Below, piece by piece: positions 47,580 through 56,007 of a stretch of DNA of 64,000 nt. The DNA comes from a bacterium. Its GTDB lineage: Bacteria > Myxococcota_A > Bradymonadia > UBA7976 > UBA1532. The position numbers were made by a program, and so were the translations under genes. The notes under the pieces are model-generated. The model was given only the letters and a program-made list of their open reading frames with translations, was not told the origin of the DNA and searched no databases. Numbering within the stretch: the first letter of the stretch is position 1; the number at the start of each line of letters is the position of its first letter. The DNA lies in contig JAUHYW010000056.1 of assembly GCA_030426085.1 (NCBI GenBank), forward strand, positions 1-64,000, read 5' to 3'.

Positions 47580-48858
47580 CCGCCTCGGTGGAGGATCGGG
47601 CCAAGGCCGGATCGCGGGCGAGCAGCTCGGCGATCAGCTCCGCCTGCCCGGCGGGATCGTCGAGGTCGTAGTGGGTCGCCAGCCGCACGAGGTCGCCGAA
47701 GGCCGCCCGCTCACCGGCGGGGTCGAGCAGCTCGAGGTACTGCCCCCGCACGACGCGCACGGTGTGGCCGGGCAGCAGCCGCTGCACCAGCGACGGCACC
47801 TTGCGCGCCTCGCCCATCGCCCGCAGCTCACGCAGGAAGAGCGCGGTGATGCCCCGCTCGAAGGTCAGGCCCCGGTGCAGGATCTGGAAGAAGACCGGGC
47901 CCAGGTTCAGCCGCAGGTCGAGGTGCCCGGCGAAGAACCGCACGAAGAGCGCGCCCTCCCCCGAGTCCCGCTGCACCCGCAGGCCGTAGAGCGCGGCGTG
48001 CTCGGCGAGCCGGTCGACGAAGGCGTCGGAGTCGGCGACGACGAACGGCTCGAGCAACCCCCCCCCGATCTCGGCGGCGTAGCCCCCGAGCCAGGCGTGG
48101 TAGCTCTCGGCGAAGGGCACCGGGATGTCGTCGTGCTCCCGCTCGTAGAAGAACGTGATCGCGTCCCAGCCGGCGTAGCCCTCGACGCCCTGCCGCATCT
48201 GCTCGATGAACGGCCCGAACGGGGCCAGCATCGCCTCGGCCTCGACCGGCTCGTCGGTGAACGGGCGCAGGCCGATGACGTAGCCCGGCTCGACCGCCCG
48301 CACCACCATCGCCTCGTCGTAGACGTGCCGGGTGATGAACGCCCGCCACAGCGCCCGCAGGCCGAGCGGCGCGCCGAAGGCCTCCTGGAACGCCAGCGGC
48401 CCCGTCGGGCGGGGGATGGCGGTCGAGGTGCCGTCGAGGGCCACCCGGTGCAGCTCGACGGCGACCACCCGGTGGCGGCCGAAGACCAGCTCGATGTGCA
48501 GGTCGTGCTCGATCTCGGGCATGTAGCGGGCGTAGACCGCCGAGACCGGCTCGGGGTCGGGGGCGTCGCAGGCGGGGCAGGTCGCGGGGCGCCAGCCGTA
48601 GCGCACGCGGCCGGCGCGGGTGCGCAGCTCGGCGATCAGGCCGTCGAGCGCGGTGTCGGGGTCGACGTCGGGCAGCCCGGAGAGCCGGGCGGTGCGCGAC
48701 CCGCAGGCGTCGCAGGCGGTGACGAAGATGCCCAGGTCGCCCGACTCGGGGCCGTGATTGCGCAGGACCGGCAGCCGGCACCGCCACCGGAAGCGCTCCA
48801 GCGCGTCGCGGCGCAGGTCGCGGGTGGCGAGCGGTTCACTGGGGAAGTGGAGCAGCAC
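47554..48858 (-). CDS. Protein with a zinc-ribbon-like N-terminus, function unknown
   Basis: 434 residues from a tentative GTG at 48858; the ribosome site is weak, so the start is uncertain. The N-terminal 105 residues contain two CxxC pairs, VTACDACGSRT and ATCPACDAPD, probably one zinc ribbon. The remainder is a globular alpha/beta domain without a motif I know (ELVFGRHRVVAVELHR, FFYEREHDDIPVPFAESYH). It overlaps hlyIII by 26 nt and lies 77 bp after the BMC protein gene, all on the same strand. Confidence 0.68.
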   Translation of the reverse strand: MLLHFPSEPLATRDLRRDALERFRWRCRLPVLRNHGPESGDLGIFVTACDACGSRTARLSGLPDVDPDTALDGLIAELRTRAGRVRYGWRPATCPACDAPDPEPVSAVYARYMPEIEHDLHIELVFGRHRVVAVELHRVALDGTSTAIPRPTGPLAFQEAFGAPLGLRALWRAFITRHVYDEAMVVRAVEPGYVIGLRPFTDEPVEAEAMLAPFGPFIEQMRQGVEGYAGWDAITFFYEREHDDIPVPFAESYHAWLGGYAAEIGGGLLEPFVVADSDAFVDRLAEHAALYGLRVQRDSGEGALFVRFFAGHLDLRLNLGPVFFQILHRGLTFERGITALFLRELRAMGEARKVPSLVQRLLPGHTVRVVRGQYLELLDPAGERAAFGDLVRLATHYDLDDPAGQAELIAELLARDPALARSSTEAGAPGARTR

Positions 48859-48935
48859 ACCCTCGCATCGGTCGAGCGGGGGCGGACTTGAGGAATTTTT
48901 CGGGAAGAGTGGATCCCGGCGCCGCGGGCGCCCGC

Positions 48936-49562
48936 TCAGCGCTTGGGGATCGGTCGACCGTCGATGTCGTCGAGGCAGGCCCGGATGGCCTTCTCGGCCT
49001 CCTCGATGTCGGCCTCGTAGCCCCCGAGGTACAGCCGCCCGTAGGCCCCGAAGGTGCGCACCTCGAGCAGCCGCACGTCGGCCGCCTTCTCGGCCTCGTT
49101 GGCCGCGATGCAGGCGTAGCCCGCCGGCTCGCACTCGAAGACGTAGAGCGTCTGGCCCTCGGCGATCATGTCGCCGTGGCGCATGCGGTTGATCAGCATC
49201 GACTGGTGCCCGTCGAGGCCGGTGATGCGCTCGCTGGTCCGGATCTCGGGCTTGAGGCGGTCCTTCTCGGTGAGCCCGAAGTGATCGAGGATGGCGTCGC
49301 CCGCGGCCCGGATCTGCCCCTGATCGAAGCTGTGCAGCTCGAGCACCCCGAACGCCCGCTCGACGATCTGGAGGCCCGGCTCGACCGAGGTCGCCTTGAG
49401 CGCCACGTCGGTCACCGCGTTGATCGCCAGCCCCGGCGCGATCTCGACGAAGAGCATCGCCTGCTGCTCCAGCGGCAGGAAGCCGGGGGCCACCGTCTGC
49501 CAGAAGCCGGTGAGCTGCGGCTGGAGGATGTCGATATAGGTGAACGTGCGCAGGTTGATCAT
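48936..49562 (-). CDS. Orphan tandem-domain bacterial microcompartment shell protein
   Basis: 208 residues with two BMC-fold domains. The first (about 1-95) has MLFVEIAPGLAINAVTDVALKATSVEPG and ELHSFDQGQIRAAGDAILDHFGL; the second (about 105-205) has MLINRMRHGDMIAEGQTLYVFECEPAGY and ANEAEKAADVRLLEVRTFGAYGRLYLGG. This permuted double-BMC type forms pseudohexameric trimers in shells. No other shell protein or encapsulated enzyme is nearby. The ATG at 49562 is preceded by GGAGAC. Either it assembles with shell proteins encoded elsewhere or it works outside a compartment. Confidence 0.85.
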   Translation of the reverse strand: MINLRTFTYIDILQPQLTGFWQTVAPGFLPLEQQAMLFVEIAPGLAINAVTDVALKATSVEPGLQIVERAFGVLELHSFDQGQIRAAGDAILDHFGLTEKDRLKPEIRTSERITGLDGHQSMLINRMRHGDMIAEGQTLYVFECEPAGYACIAANEAEKAADVRLLEVRTFGAYGRLYLGGYEADIEEAEKAIRACLDDIDGRPIPKR

Positions 49563-49660
49563 CGGGTCTCCGAGGCTCGTCGGGCCATCGATACCGCTCC
49601 CCGCGCCGGGCCACAAGCCCTCTGCGCATCGGCGCCCGGCCGGGGCGGGCGCCCGAAGGC

Positions 49661-49689
49661 TCGACATCGGGCGCCCGACGCCCTAATAC
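49661..49689 (+). promoter_or_regulatory. Promoter giving a probable leaderless Rieske mRNA
   Basis: TCGACA (49661-49666), 17 bp spacer, TAATAC (49684-49689). The ATG begins at 49697, 8 bp after the -10, so transcription would start at or next to the A of the start codon. No ribosome-binding sequence precedes the ATG (GCAGCG), which agrees with leaderless initiation. Confidence 0.5.
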
Positions 49690-49696
49690 AGCAGCG

Positions 49697-50077
49697 ATGG
49701 ACGACATCGACCCCCTGTGGCGCCCGGCCGGGGCGCTGACCGCGCTGCCCGAAGACGAGCCGATCGGGATCGAGCTGCCCGACGCCGACGACCGCCCGGT
49801 GAAGATCGCGCTCGTGCGCCGGGGGGCCGCGGTCTACGCGGTGCACGACCGCTGCCCCCACCGGGGCGCGCCGTTCAGCGAGCTGGGGCTCATCGACGAC
49901 GACGGCACGCTGCTGTGCGGCTGGCATTATTGGGGCTTCGACCTCGACAGCGGCCGCCACACCCAGGTCGAGGGCATCCGGGTGTGCACCTTCCCCACCC
50001 GGGTGGTCGACGGGGCGGTCGAGGTCGACGTCGCCCGCCCGCCGCACCGCTCACCGCCGCTGGTCACGCTCGACTGA
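49697..50077 (+). CDS. Rieske [2Fe-2S] ferredoxin-type protein
   Basis: 126 residues. Cluster ligands are in CPHRG (C53, H55) and CGWHYWGF (C74, H77) with the expected spacing, as in small NirD/BphF-type Rieske ferredoxins. Soluble, no signal. It would carry electrons for an oxygenase or reductase not present in the window. Monocistronic and divergent from the BMC protein. Confidence 0.92.
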   Translation: MDDIDPLWRPAGALTALPEDEPIGIELPDADDRPVKIALVRRGAAVYAVHDRCPHRGAPFSELGLIDDDGTLLCGWHYWGFDLDSGRHTQVEGIRVCTFPTRVVDGAVEVDVARPPHRSPPLVTLD

Positions 50078-50129
50078 CCGCGCGCCCCGCGCCCCGCGCC
50101 GCCGACCATCACCGACCGGACCCCACCTC

Positions 50130-51100
50130 ATCCGTCGTCGCCGGGCTCGATCGGGGCCCGGAGCGCGCCATCGAGGCCCCGCGGGGCGCCATCGAGCCCC
50201 CGAACCGGGCCCCGGGCGGCCCGCGCCGAAGCGCGCCCGGCCTCGGACGCGGCCGAAACGTCCGCGGTGATCGGTGAGCGCCGCCGATCCCGCCCCGCGC
50301 GCGGGCCGGGCCTTCGCTTTCGACACCAGAACCCACCGGCCGCGGGCGGGGCCTCGGGTGAACGGGGCCCCGGGCGACCGGGAGACGATCCGGGCCGCGG
50401 CGCCCGAAGGCCGGGATCGTGCCCGGTACGGGCGGGCTCCTCGGTGATCGGCGGCCTCCCGGCCCGATCCCGACCCGCTGCCGTTCGATGGGGACCGTCA
50501 CCCCCACAGAGGGGGCCTCTCGATCGCCAGCGGGGCGTGGGTGGGGCCCTCGGGGGGCGTCGATGAACTGCGCCGAGGGGATCGAGCGATACGCCGCGGG
50601 GCCGCGGTGCACCGCCGTGATCCCCGGCGCCCGCTCGCCCCGGGGGGTGATCGACGAGCGCCTCGGCGCGCGGGGCACGACCGGGGACCCGAACAACCCC
50701 GACGGTCGCCCGCCGCGGGTCGTCGGGCTGCCGTTCGACCCCCGCGCCGGGCCGAAGGGGGTCGGCGGGCCGCCGTTCTCCCGTGGGCGCGGGCCGAGAG
50801 CGTGCGTCTGGCTCTCGTCCGACCGCCGCCGGTTCCCGATCGGAGCGGTTCGGGCGTCGATCACCCGGGGCCGGGGGGGCGCGCGCACGATCCGGGCCTC
50901 GATCGGCGACGGGCGGCGCGTCGTGGGGGGCGTCGGGTCGTCGGTCGGCGACGGCCCCGGTCCGCGCGGCGCGGTTCGGCTGCCGTTCACCGAAGGCCGG
51001 ATCGCGCCGGGCACGGTTTGGCTGCCGTTCACCGAAGAATCCGGTCGGCGGCGGCTGATCCGGCTGGCGATCGATCGCCGCCGGCTGGGGTCTGGGGACC
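50130..51100. repeat. Decayed tandem array with a 42-bp period
   Basis: Units of 42 bp can be followed over about 1 kb; the best-kept starts are 50722, 50764, 50806, 50848, 50890, 50932, 50974, 51016 and 51058. Conserved features are a GT(T/C)CGGGC opening, a CTGCCGTTC or CGTCGATC core at position 7-15 and a GCG-ending. Two adjacent units share GGCTGCCGTTCACCGAAG. Because 42 is a multiple of three, long open frames occur on both strands (331 codons each), but third-position GC is much lower than in real genes here and no ribosome site supports a start. Decayed repetitive gene or non-coding satellite. Confidence 0.7.
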
Positions 51101-51123
51101 CCATCGACCGCGAGACCGGGGGC

Positions 51124-52200
51124 TCAGCCGCAGCCGTCGCGGACCTCGTCGCACGCCTCGGGGCAGATGGGGCGCCCCGGCACGCAGCGCCCGCCGGCGC
51201 AGCGCTCGCGGCCGGTGCACCACAGGCCGTCGTCGCAGTCGCGGTCGAAGCTGCACACCGGCGGCACCCGCAGCTCGACGACGACCGGCAGGTGGTCCGA
51301 GGCGGCGGTCGAGGCGTCGTCGTCGGGGTCGGCGTCCGCGCTGGAGTAGAGCGCGGCCCGGGCGTCGGGGGCCAGGGCCGGGCTGACGAGGGCGTAGTCC
51401 AGCCGGCGGCCTGAGCTGGGGCGGGTGCCGGTGTGGCCGGCGGCGGTCGCGGCGTCGAGCGCGGTCATCGCCGGGCCGGCGGGGTCGAGCAGCGGGGCGA
51501 AGGGGTCGTTGAGCAGGCCGGCGGCGACGAGCCGGTCGTCGAGGTCGGCCCCCAGCCGGAACGCGCCGGGCAGGTCGTCGGGCAGGTCGCGGAAGACCTC
51601 GGGCGTGCGGGGCACCCGGTCGATCTCTTCGTTGAAGTCGCCGAGCACGACGTACGGGGCCCGGGTCGGGTCGAGGTCGCCCAGCGCCTGCACGGTGCGC
51701 CGGCTCTCCACCGCCCGCCGGAACTGGTCGTCGTTGGCCCCGCCCGACTTGAAGTGCACCGGGACGACGGTCAGCGGGGCCGCGCCGGGCACCTCGACGA
51801 CGGCGATGACGATGTCCCGCGAGAGGTCGTTGGCCGCGGGGTCGCCGGAGAGCGTCGCCGCGTCGAGCACGGCGCTCTCGACGAACGGCCACCGGCTGAT
51901 GACCGCCATGCGCATCGCCCCGAACGGCGCGCCGTCGGCCTGCACGATGTGGTCGAGGTCCAGCGCGGCGGCCAGCGCCAGCAGGTGCTCGGCGTCGTCG
52001 GCGCTGCTGATCTCGGAGAGCGCCACGACGTCGGGGTCGATCGCTTCGAGCACCTCGACCGCGGCGGCGAACTGCCCGCTGTCCGGGTCGCCGACCCCCT
52101 CGATGTTCCAGCCGACCACGGTGGCGTCGGTGCCGTCGCCGATGCAGCCCGCGAGGGCCACGAGCAGCAGCGCGGCCAGCCAGCGTGTGGTTCGCAGCAT
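51124..52200 (-). CDS. Endonuclease/exonuclease/phosphatase-fold lipoprotein
   Basis: 358 residues. Signal peptide with lipobox ALAGC (about 19). The EEP domain follows with VVGWNIEG, ALSEIS, VLGDFNEEID and SDHLPVVVEL, all catalytic positions kept (Asn, Glu, Asp-x-Asn, Asp-His). The last 45 residues form a six- to eight-cysteine tail (CSFDRDCDDGLWCTGRERC) typical of myxobacterial surface proteins. Likely an outer-surface nuclease or phosphodiesterase; the real substrate is unknown. Monocistronic. Confidence 0.87.
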   Translation of the reverse strand: MLRTTRWLAALLLVALAGCIGDGTDATVVGWNIEGVGDPDSGQFAAAVEVLEAIDPDVVALSEISSADDAEHLLALAAALDLDHIVQADGAPFGAMRMAVISRWPFVESAVLDAATLSGDPAANDLSRDIVIAVVEVPGAAPLTVVPVHFKSGGANDDQFRRAVESRRTVQALGDLDPTRAPYVVLGDFNEEIDRVPRTPEVFRDLPDDLPGAFRLGADLDDRLVAAGLLNDPFAPLLDPAGPAMTALDAATAAGHTGTRPSSGRRLDYALVSPALAPDARAALYSSADADPDDDASTAASDHLPVVVELRVPPVCSFDRDCDDGLWCTGRERCAGGRCVPGRPICPEACDEVRDGCG

Positions 52201-52282
52201 CGGTCCCCCCGGCTCGGTTGTCGAACCAGGGATACCGCATGCGGTTGGTCCCGGTCGCGGGATCCGGCGCGGCGGGGCGCGC

Positions 52283-52723
52283 TCAGCGGCGGGCGATCCA
52301 GCGGTCGAGGGCGTTGGCGAACCGCTGCTTCGCCTTGTCGCCGTAGGGTTTGGGGCCGCCGGTCATCACGCCGAGGTCGCGCAGCTCCTGGTTGAAGTCG
52401 CGCATCGACAGGGCCTCGCCCACCGACTCGGCGTCCAGCTCGCGGCCGTGGGGGGTGATGACCTCGGCCCCGGCCTCGACCGCCCGGGCGGCGAGCGGGA
52501 TGTCGGCGGTGATCACGAGGTCGCCTCTGCCGCAGCGCTCGGCGATGTGGTCGTCGGCCACGTCGGGGCCGCCGGCCACCTGCACGAAGGTGATCCGGCC
52601 GCCGGGCACCGACTGGAAGCTGTTGGCGACGAGCACCACGTCGACCGCCCGCCGCTGACCGGCTTTGAACAGGATCGCCTTGCACGGGCGGGGGGCGGCG
52701 TCGGCGTCGACCCAGATGGTCAT
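52283..52723 (-). CDS. YaiI/YqxD (DUF188) family protein, PIN-like fold
   Basis: 146 residues, typical length. TIWVDADAAPRPCKAILF opens the family pattern, with DLVITADIPLAARAVEAGAEVITPHG and a C-terminal GPKPYGDKAKQRFANALD. The acidic residues of WVDADA and TADIPL suggest a PIN-like metal site, hence a possible RNase, but the function of the family is not settled. Monocistronic. Confidence 0.93.
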   Translation of the reverse strand: MTIWVDADAAPRPCKAILFKAGQRRAVDVVLVANSFQSVPGGRITFVQVAGGPDVADDHIAERCGRGDLVITADIPLAARAVEAGAEVITPHGRELDAESVGEALSMRDFNQELRDLGVMTGGPKPYGDKAKQRFANALDRWIARR

Positions 52724-52854
52724 GGGCTCTCCGGGGCTGGGGTGCGCGGCGCATTGTGCGGGCTGGGCCCGGCGCGGGCAACGGGCTCGCCCGGGGCGGG
52801 GTCGGGGCTGTGGGGGTCGGGGGCGGGTCCGGCGGACTGCGTATGCGCTTTCGA

Positions 52855-52883
52855 TTGCGCGCCCGGGTGGCCGGCGCTATCGT
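52855..52883 (+). promoter_or_regulatory. Sigma70-like promoter of the ATP-grasp operon
   Basis: TTGCGC (52855-52860), 17 bp, TATCGT (52878-52883). It is about 95 bp upstream of the ATP-grasp start at 52983 and the only plausible promoter in the 260-bp gap. Confidence 0.5.
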
Positions 52884-52982
52884 CCTGCCGCCCGGGACTT
52901 CTCTGCCGGGCGTCGCCCGGATCGCTCGTCGATCCGCCTCCCTCTTCGACCTGTTGCGCTGCCCGCGATGGGATCCCGAATC

Positions 52983-53993
52983 ATGACCGAATCGCACGCC
53001 GACCGCCTCCGGGTGGGGCTGGTCTACAACCTCAAGCGCACCGCGGCCCGGGCCGAGGACGACGACGACCGCGAGGCCGAGTTCGACGGCCCGGCGACCC
53101 TCGAGGCGCTGACCGCGGCCATCGAGGCGGCGGGGCACGTCGTGGTGCCCATCGAGGCCGACGTGGGCTTCCTGCGGCGGGTGGGCGAGGTCGACATCGA
53201 CCTGGCGTTCAACATCGCCGAGGGCCTGCACGGGCGCAGCCGGGAGTCGCTGGTGCCGGCCGTGCTCGACCTGTTGCAGATCGAGTACACCGGCTCCGAC
53301 GCGGCGACCCTGGCGGTGACCCTGGACAAGTCGCTGGCCCGGGCGGTGGTCTCGCAGGCCGGCATCCCGGTGGCCCCGGGGCGGGTGCTGCTCGACCCGA
53401 AGGCGGCGCTGTGGCCCGACGTGGTCTATCCGCTCATCGTCAAGCCGGTGGCCGAGGGCAGCTCGAAGGGGGTGACCGGGGCCAGCGTGGTGCACGACCG
53501 GGCGGGGCTCGAGGCGGCGGTGGCGGCGGTGGTCGGGCGCTATCGGCAGGGCGCGCTGGTCGAGGGCTTTTTGCCGGGGCGGGAGTTCACCGTGGGCCTC
53601 GTCGGCGGCCCGACGCCCCGGGTGCTGGCGCCGCTGGAGGTCGTATTCGCGGGCGATGATCCGCATCCGGTCTACGGCTTCGGCCACAAGATCGAGGTCG
53701 ACTTCTCGGCGAAGGTGCAGGCGGCCGAGCTGGATCCGGCGCTGGACGCCGCGCTGCGCCGGATGGCGGTCGAGGCGTTCGCGGCGCTCGGCTGCCGGGA
53801 CGTGGCCCGCATCGACTTCCGCTGCGACGCCGCGGGGCAGCCCCGGTTCATCGAGTGCAACCCCCTGCCCGGCCTGACCCCGGGCTGGTCCGACCTGTGT
53901 ATCGCGGCGACCGCCGAGGGGCTGGACTACGCCGCGCTCATCGCCGCCATCCTGGCGCCGGCCGTGGCCCGGGTCGGGGAGCGCGGGTCATGA
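52983..53993 (+). CDS. D-Ala-D-Ala ligase-like ATP-grasp enzyme
   Basis: 336 residues. The N-terminal domain (RLRVGLVYNLK) and the ATP-grasp core are those of D-alanine-D-alanine ligases: FNIAEGLHGRSRESLVPAVL, ATP lysine in PLIVKPVAEGSSKGV, and metal ligands in RIDFRCDAAGQPRFIECNPLPGL. Differences from true Ddl (NIAEG for HGxxGED) suggest a different substrate; such paralogues make other amide or peptide bonds. The start is tentative because the ribosome site is poor. It overlaps the DmpA-type peptidase gene by four bases. Confidence 0.85.
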   Translation: MTESHADRLRVGLVYNLKRTAARAEDDDDREAEFDGPATLEALTAAIEAAGHVVVPIEADVGFLRRVGEVDIDLAFNIAEGLHGRSRESLVPAVLDLLQIEYTGSDAATLAVTLDKSLARAVVSQAGIPVAPGRVLLDPKAALWPDVVYPLIVKPVAEGSSKGVTGASVVHDRAGLEAAVAAVVGRYRQGALVEGFLPGREFTVGLVGGPTPRVLAPLEVVFAGDDPHPVYGFGHKIEVDFSAKVQAAELDPALDAALRRMAVEAFAALGCRDVARIDFRCDAAGQPRFIECNPLPGLTPGWSDLCIAATAEGLDYAALIAAILAPAVARVGERGS

Positions 53994-55066
53994 GGCGGGC
54001 CCGGCTGCGCGATCTGGGCATCACCGTCGGCCGCCGCCCGCCGGGGCCGCTGAACGCGATCACCGACGTGGGCGGGGTGCAGGTGGGGCACGCCACGGTC
54101 ATCCGGGGCGAGGGCCGCGACGCGGTGCGCACCGGGGTGACGGTGGTGCGGCCCAACGGGGGCGACATCTTCACCGAGCGGGTGCTGGCGGGGTCGTTCG
54201 TGCTCAACGGCGCCGGCGAGATGTCGGGGCTGATCCAGGTCTCGGAGTGGGGGCTCATCGAGACCCCCATCCTGCTGACGAGCACCCTGTCGGTGGGCGC
54301 GGTCTCGGCGGCGGCGGTGCAGTACATGGTCGAGCGCTACCCGGGCATCGGCACCGCCCACGACGTGATCATCCCGCTGGTGGGCGAGTGCGACGACTCC
54401 TACCTCAACGGGATCCACCGGGTCGGCCCGGCGGAGGTCTTCGCCGCCCTCGACGCCTGCGCCCCGGGCCCGGTGCCCGAGGGGGCCGTCGGCGGGGGCA
54501 CCGGCATGATGTCGTTCGGCTTCAAGGGCGGCATCGGCACCGCGAGCCGGGTGCTGGCCGCCGCCGAGGGGGGCTACACCGTCGGGGTCCTGGTGATGAG
54601 CAACTTCGGTGACGCGGTCGATCTGCGGGTCGACGGCCTGCCGGTGGGCCCGGCGCTGGCGGGCTACGCGGTGCCCAAGCGCAGCCGCTACGGCAGCATC
54701 ATCGCGGTGGTCGGCACCGACGCCCCGCTGGGCAACCGGGCGCTGGACCGGCTGTGCAAGCGGGTGGGCCTGGGCATCGGCCGGGCGGGCAGCTACGCGG
54801 CCCACGGGTCGGGCGAGATCGTCATCGGCTTCTCGACGGCCAACACCGTGCCCCGGCGGCCGGCGGGGCACACCTTCACCCTGACCCTGCTGAGCGACGG
54901 GGCGGTCGATCCGCTGTATCAGGCGGCGATCGAGGCCACCGAGGAGGCCGTCCTCAACGCGCTGTGCATGGCCGATACGATGGTGGGCTTCGACGGGCAC
55001 CGGGTGCCGGGGGTGCCGCTCGACGCGCTGCGCGACCGGGTTGCCCGATTCCGCGCGAGCGGGTAG
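53990..55066 (+). CDS. DmpA/BapA-type P1-family (S58) aminopeptidase
   Basis: 358 residues. These Ntn-hydrolase-like enzymes self-cleave before a catalytic Ser; here the site is SRYG|SIIAVVGTDAPLG with G235 and S236. ITDVGGVQVGHATV, AVGGGTGMMSFGFKGGIGTASR and VMSNFGD are other family blocks. They release N-terminal D- or beta-amino acids from peptides and amides. Coupled by ATGA to a Ddl-like ligase, it may hydrolyse or recycle what that ligase makes. Confidence 0.92.
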   Translation: MRRARLRDLGITVGRRPPGPLNAITDVGGVQVGHATVIRGEGRDAVRTGVTVVRPNGGDIFTERVLAGSFVLNGAGEMSGLIQVSEWGLIETPILLTSTLSVGAVSAAAVQYMVERYPGIGTAHDVIIPLVGECDDSYLNGIHRVGPAEVFAALDACAPGPVPEGAVGGGTGMMSFGFKGGIGTASRVLAAAEGGYTVGVLVMSNFGDAVDLRVDGLPVGPALAGYAVPKRSRYGSIIAVVGTDAPLGNRALDRLCKRVGLGIGRAGSYAAHGSGEIVIGFSTANTVPRRPAGHTFTLTLLSDGAVDPLYQAAIEATEEAVLNALCMADTMVGFDGHRVPGVPLDALRDRVARFRASG

Positions 55067-55074
55067 GCAGGGGT

Positions 55075-56007
55075 GTGCGCGTCTTCGTCACCCAGGCCAT
55101 CGACCCCGCCGGGCTCGCCGCGCTGCGCGACGCGGGGCTCGAGGTGCAGCAGCGGGACGACCCCCGGCCCATCGCGCGGGGGGCGCTGCTCGACGCGGTG
55201 AGGGGCTGCGCGGGGCTCATCCCGATGCCCACCGACCGGATCGACGACGCGGTGCTGGCCACCGAGGGGCTGAAGGTCGTGGCCCATCACGCGGTGGGGC
55301 ACGACAACATCGACCTCGAGGCGGCGAAGCGCCGAGGGGTGATCGTCACCAATACGCCGGGGGTGCTCACCGCGGCGACGGCCGATCTGACGCTGGCGCT
55401 GCTGCTGGCCGCCGCCCGGCGGCTGATCGAGGCCGATCGGATGATGCGGGCCGACGCGTTCGAGGGCTGGCGGCCGCTGCTGCTGCGGGGGCTGGCGCTG
55501 GACGGGGCCCGGCTGGGCGTCGTCGGCCTGGGGCGCATCGGGCGGGCGGTCGCGCAGCGGGCGCAGGCGTTCGGGATGCAGGTGGTGCACCACTCCCGCT
55601 CGGAGAAGCCGGGCTTCACCCGGCTCGGGCTGGAGGCGCTGCTGGAGACGAGCGACGTGGTCAGCCTGCACTGCCCGCTCACCGACGACACCCGGCACCT
55701 GATCGACGCCGCCGCGCTGGCCCGGATGAAGCCGGGCGCGATCCTGATCAATACGGCCCGGGGGCCGGTGGTCGACGAGGCGGCGCTGGTCGAGGCGCTG
55801 GACTCGGGGCATCTGGGCGGGGCCGGGCTGGACGTCTTCGAGGACGAGCCCCGGGCCCACCCGAAGCTGCGGGCCCAGCCCCGGGCGGTGCTGGCGCCCC
55901 ACATCGGCTCGGCGACGGTCGCCGCCCGGCGGCAGATGGCGACGAAGGCCGCCGCCAACCTGATCGCGGCGCTGCGCGGCGAAGAGCCGCCCGATCGGAT
56001 CGCCTGA
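55075..56007 (+). CDS. D-2-hydroxyacid dehydrogenase
   Basis: 310 residues from a GTG preceded by GGCAGGG. Rossmann motif VVGLGRIGRAVAQ (about 147-159), catalytic Arg in NTARGPVVDE, Glu in LDVFEDEP and His in APHIGSAT complete the triad. Resembles glyoxylate/hydroxypyruvate reductases and related 2-oxoacid reductases. It follows the peptidase gene by 8 bp and couples to the next gene by TGATG overlap. Confidence 0.93.
   Translation: MRVFVTQAIDPAGLAALRDAGLEVQQRDDPRPIARGALLDAVRGCAGLIPMPTDRIDDAVLATEGLKVVAHHAVGHDNIDLEAAKRRGVIVTNTPGVLTAATADLTLALLLAAARRLIEADRMMRADAFEGWRPLLLRGLALDGARLGVVGLGRIGRAVAQRAQAFGMQVVHHSRSEKPGFTRLGLEALLETSDVVSLHCPLTDDTRHLIDAAALARMKPGAILINTARGPVVDEAALVEALDSGHLGGAGLDVFEDEPRAHPKLRAQPRAVLAPHIGSATVAARRQMATKAAANLIAALRGEEPPDRIA

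Noticed and set aside
47554-49707. 717-codon version of the zinc-ribbon protein
   Set aside because: The upstream part runs antisense-like through the BMC gene in another frame and has non-coding composition.
50109-51104. 331-codon frames on both strands over the 42-bp repeats
   Set aside because: Third-position GC is far below that of real genes here and no start has a ribosome site; treated as repeat DNA.
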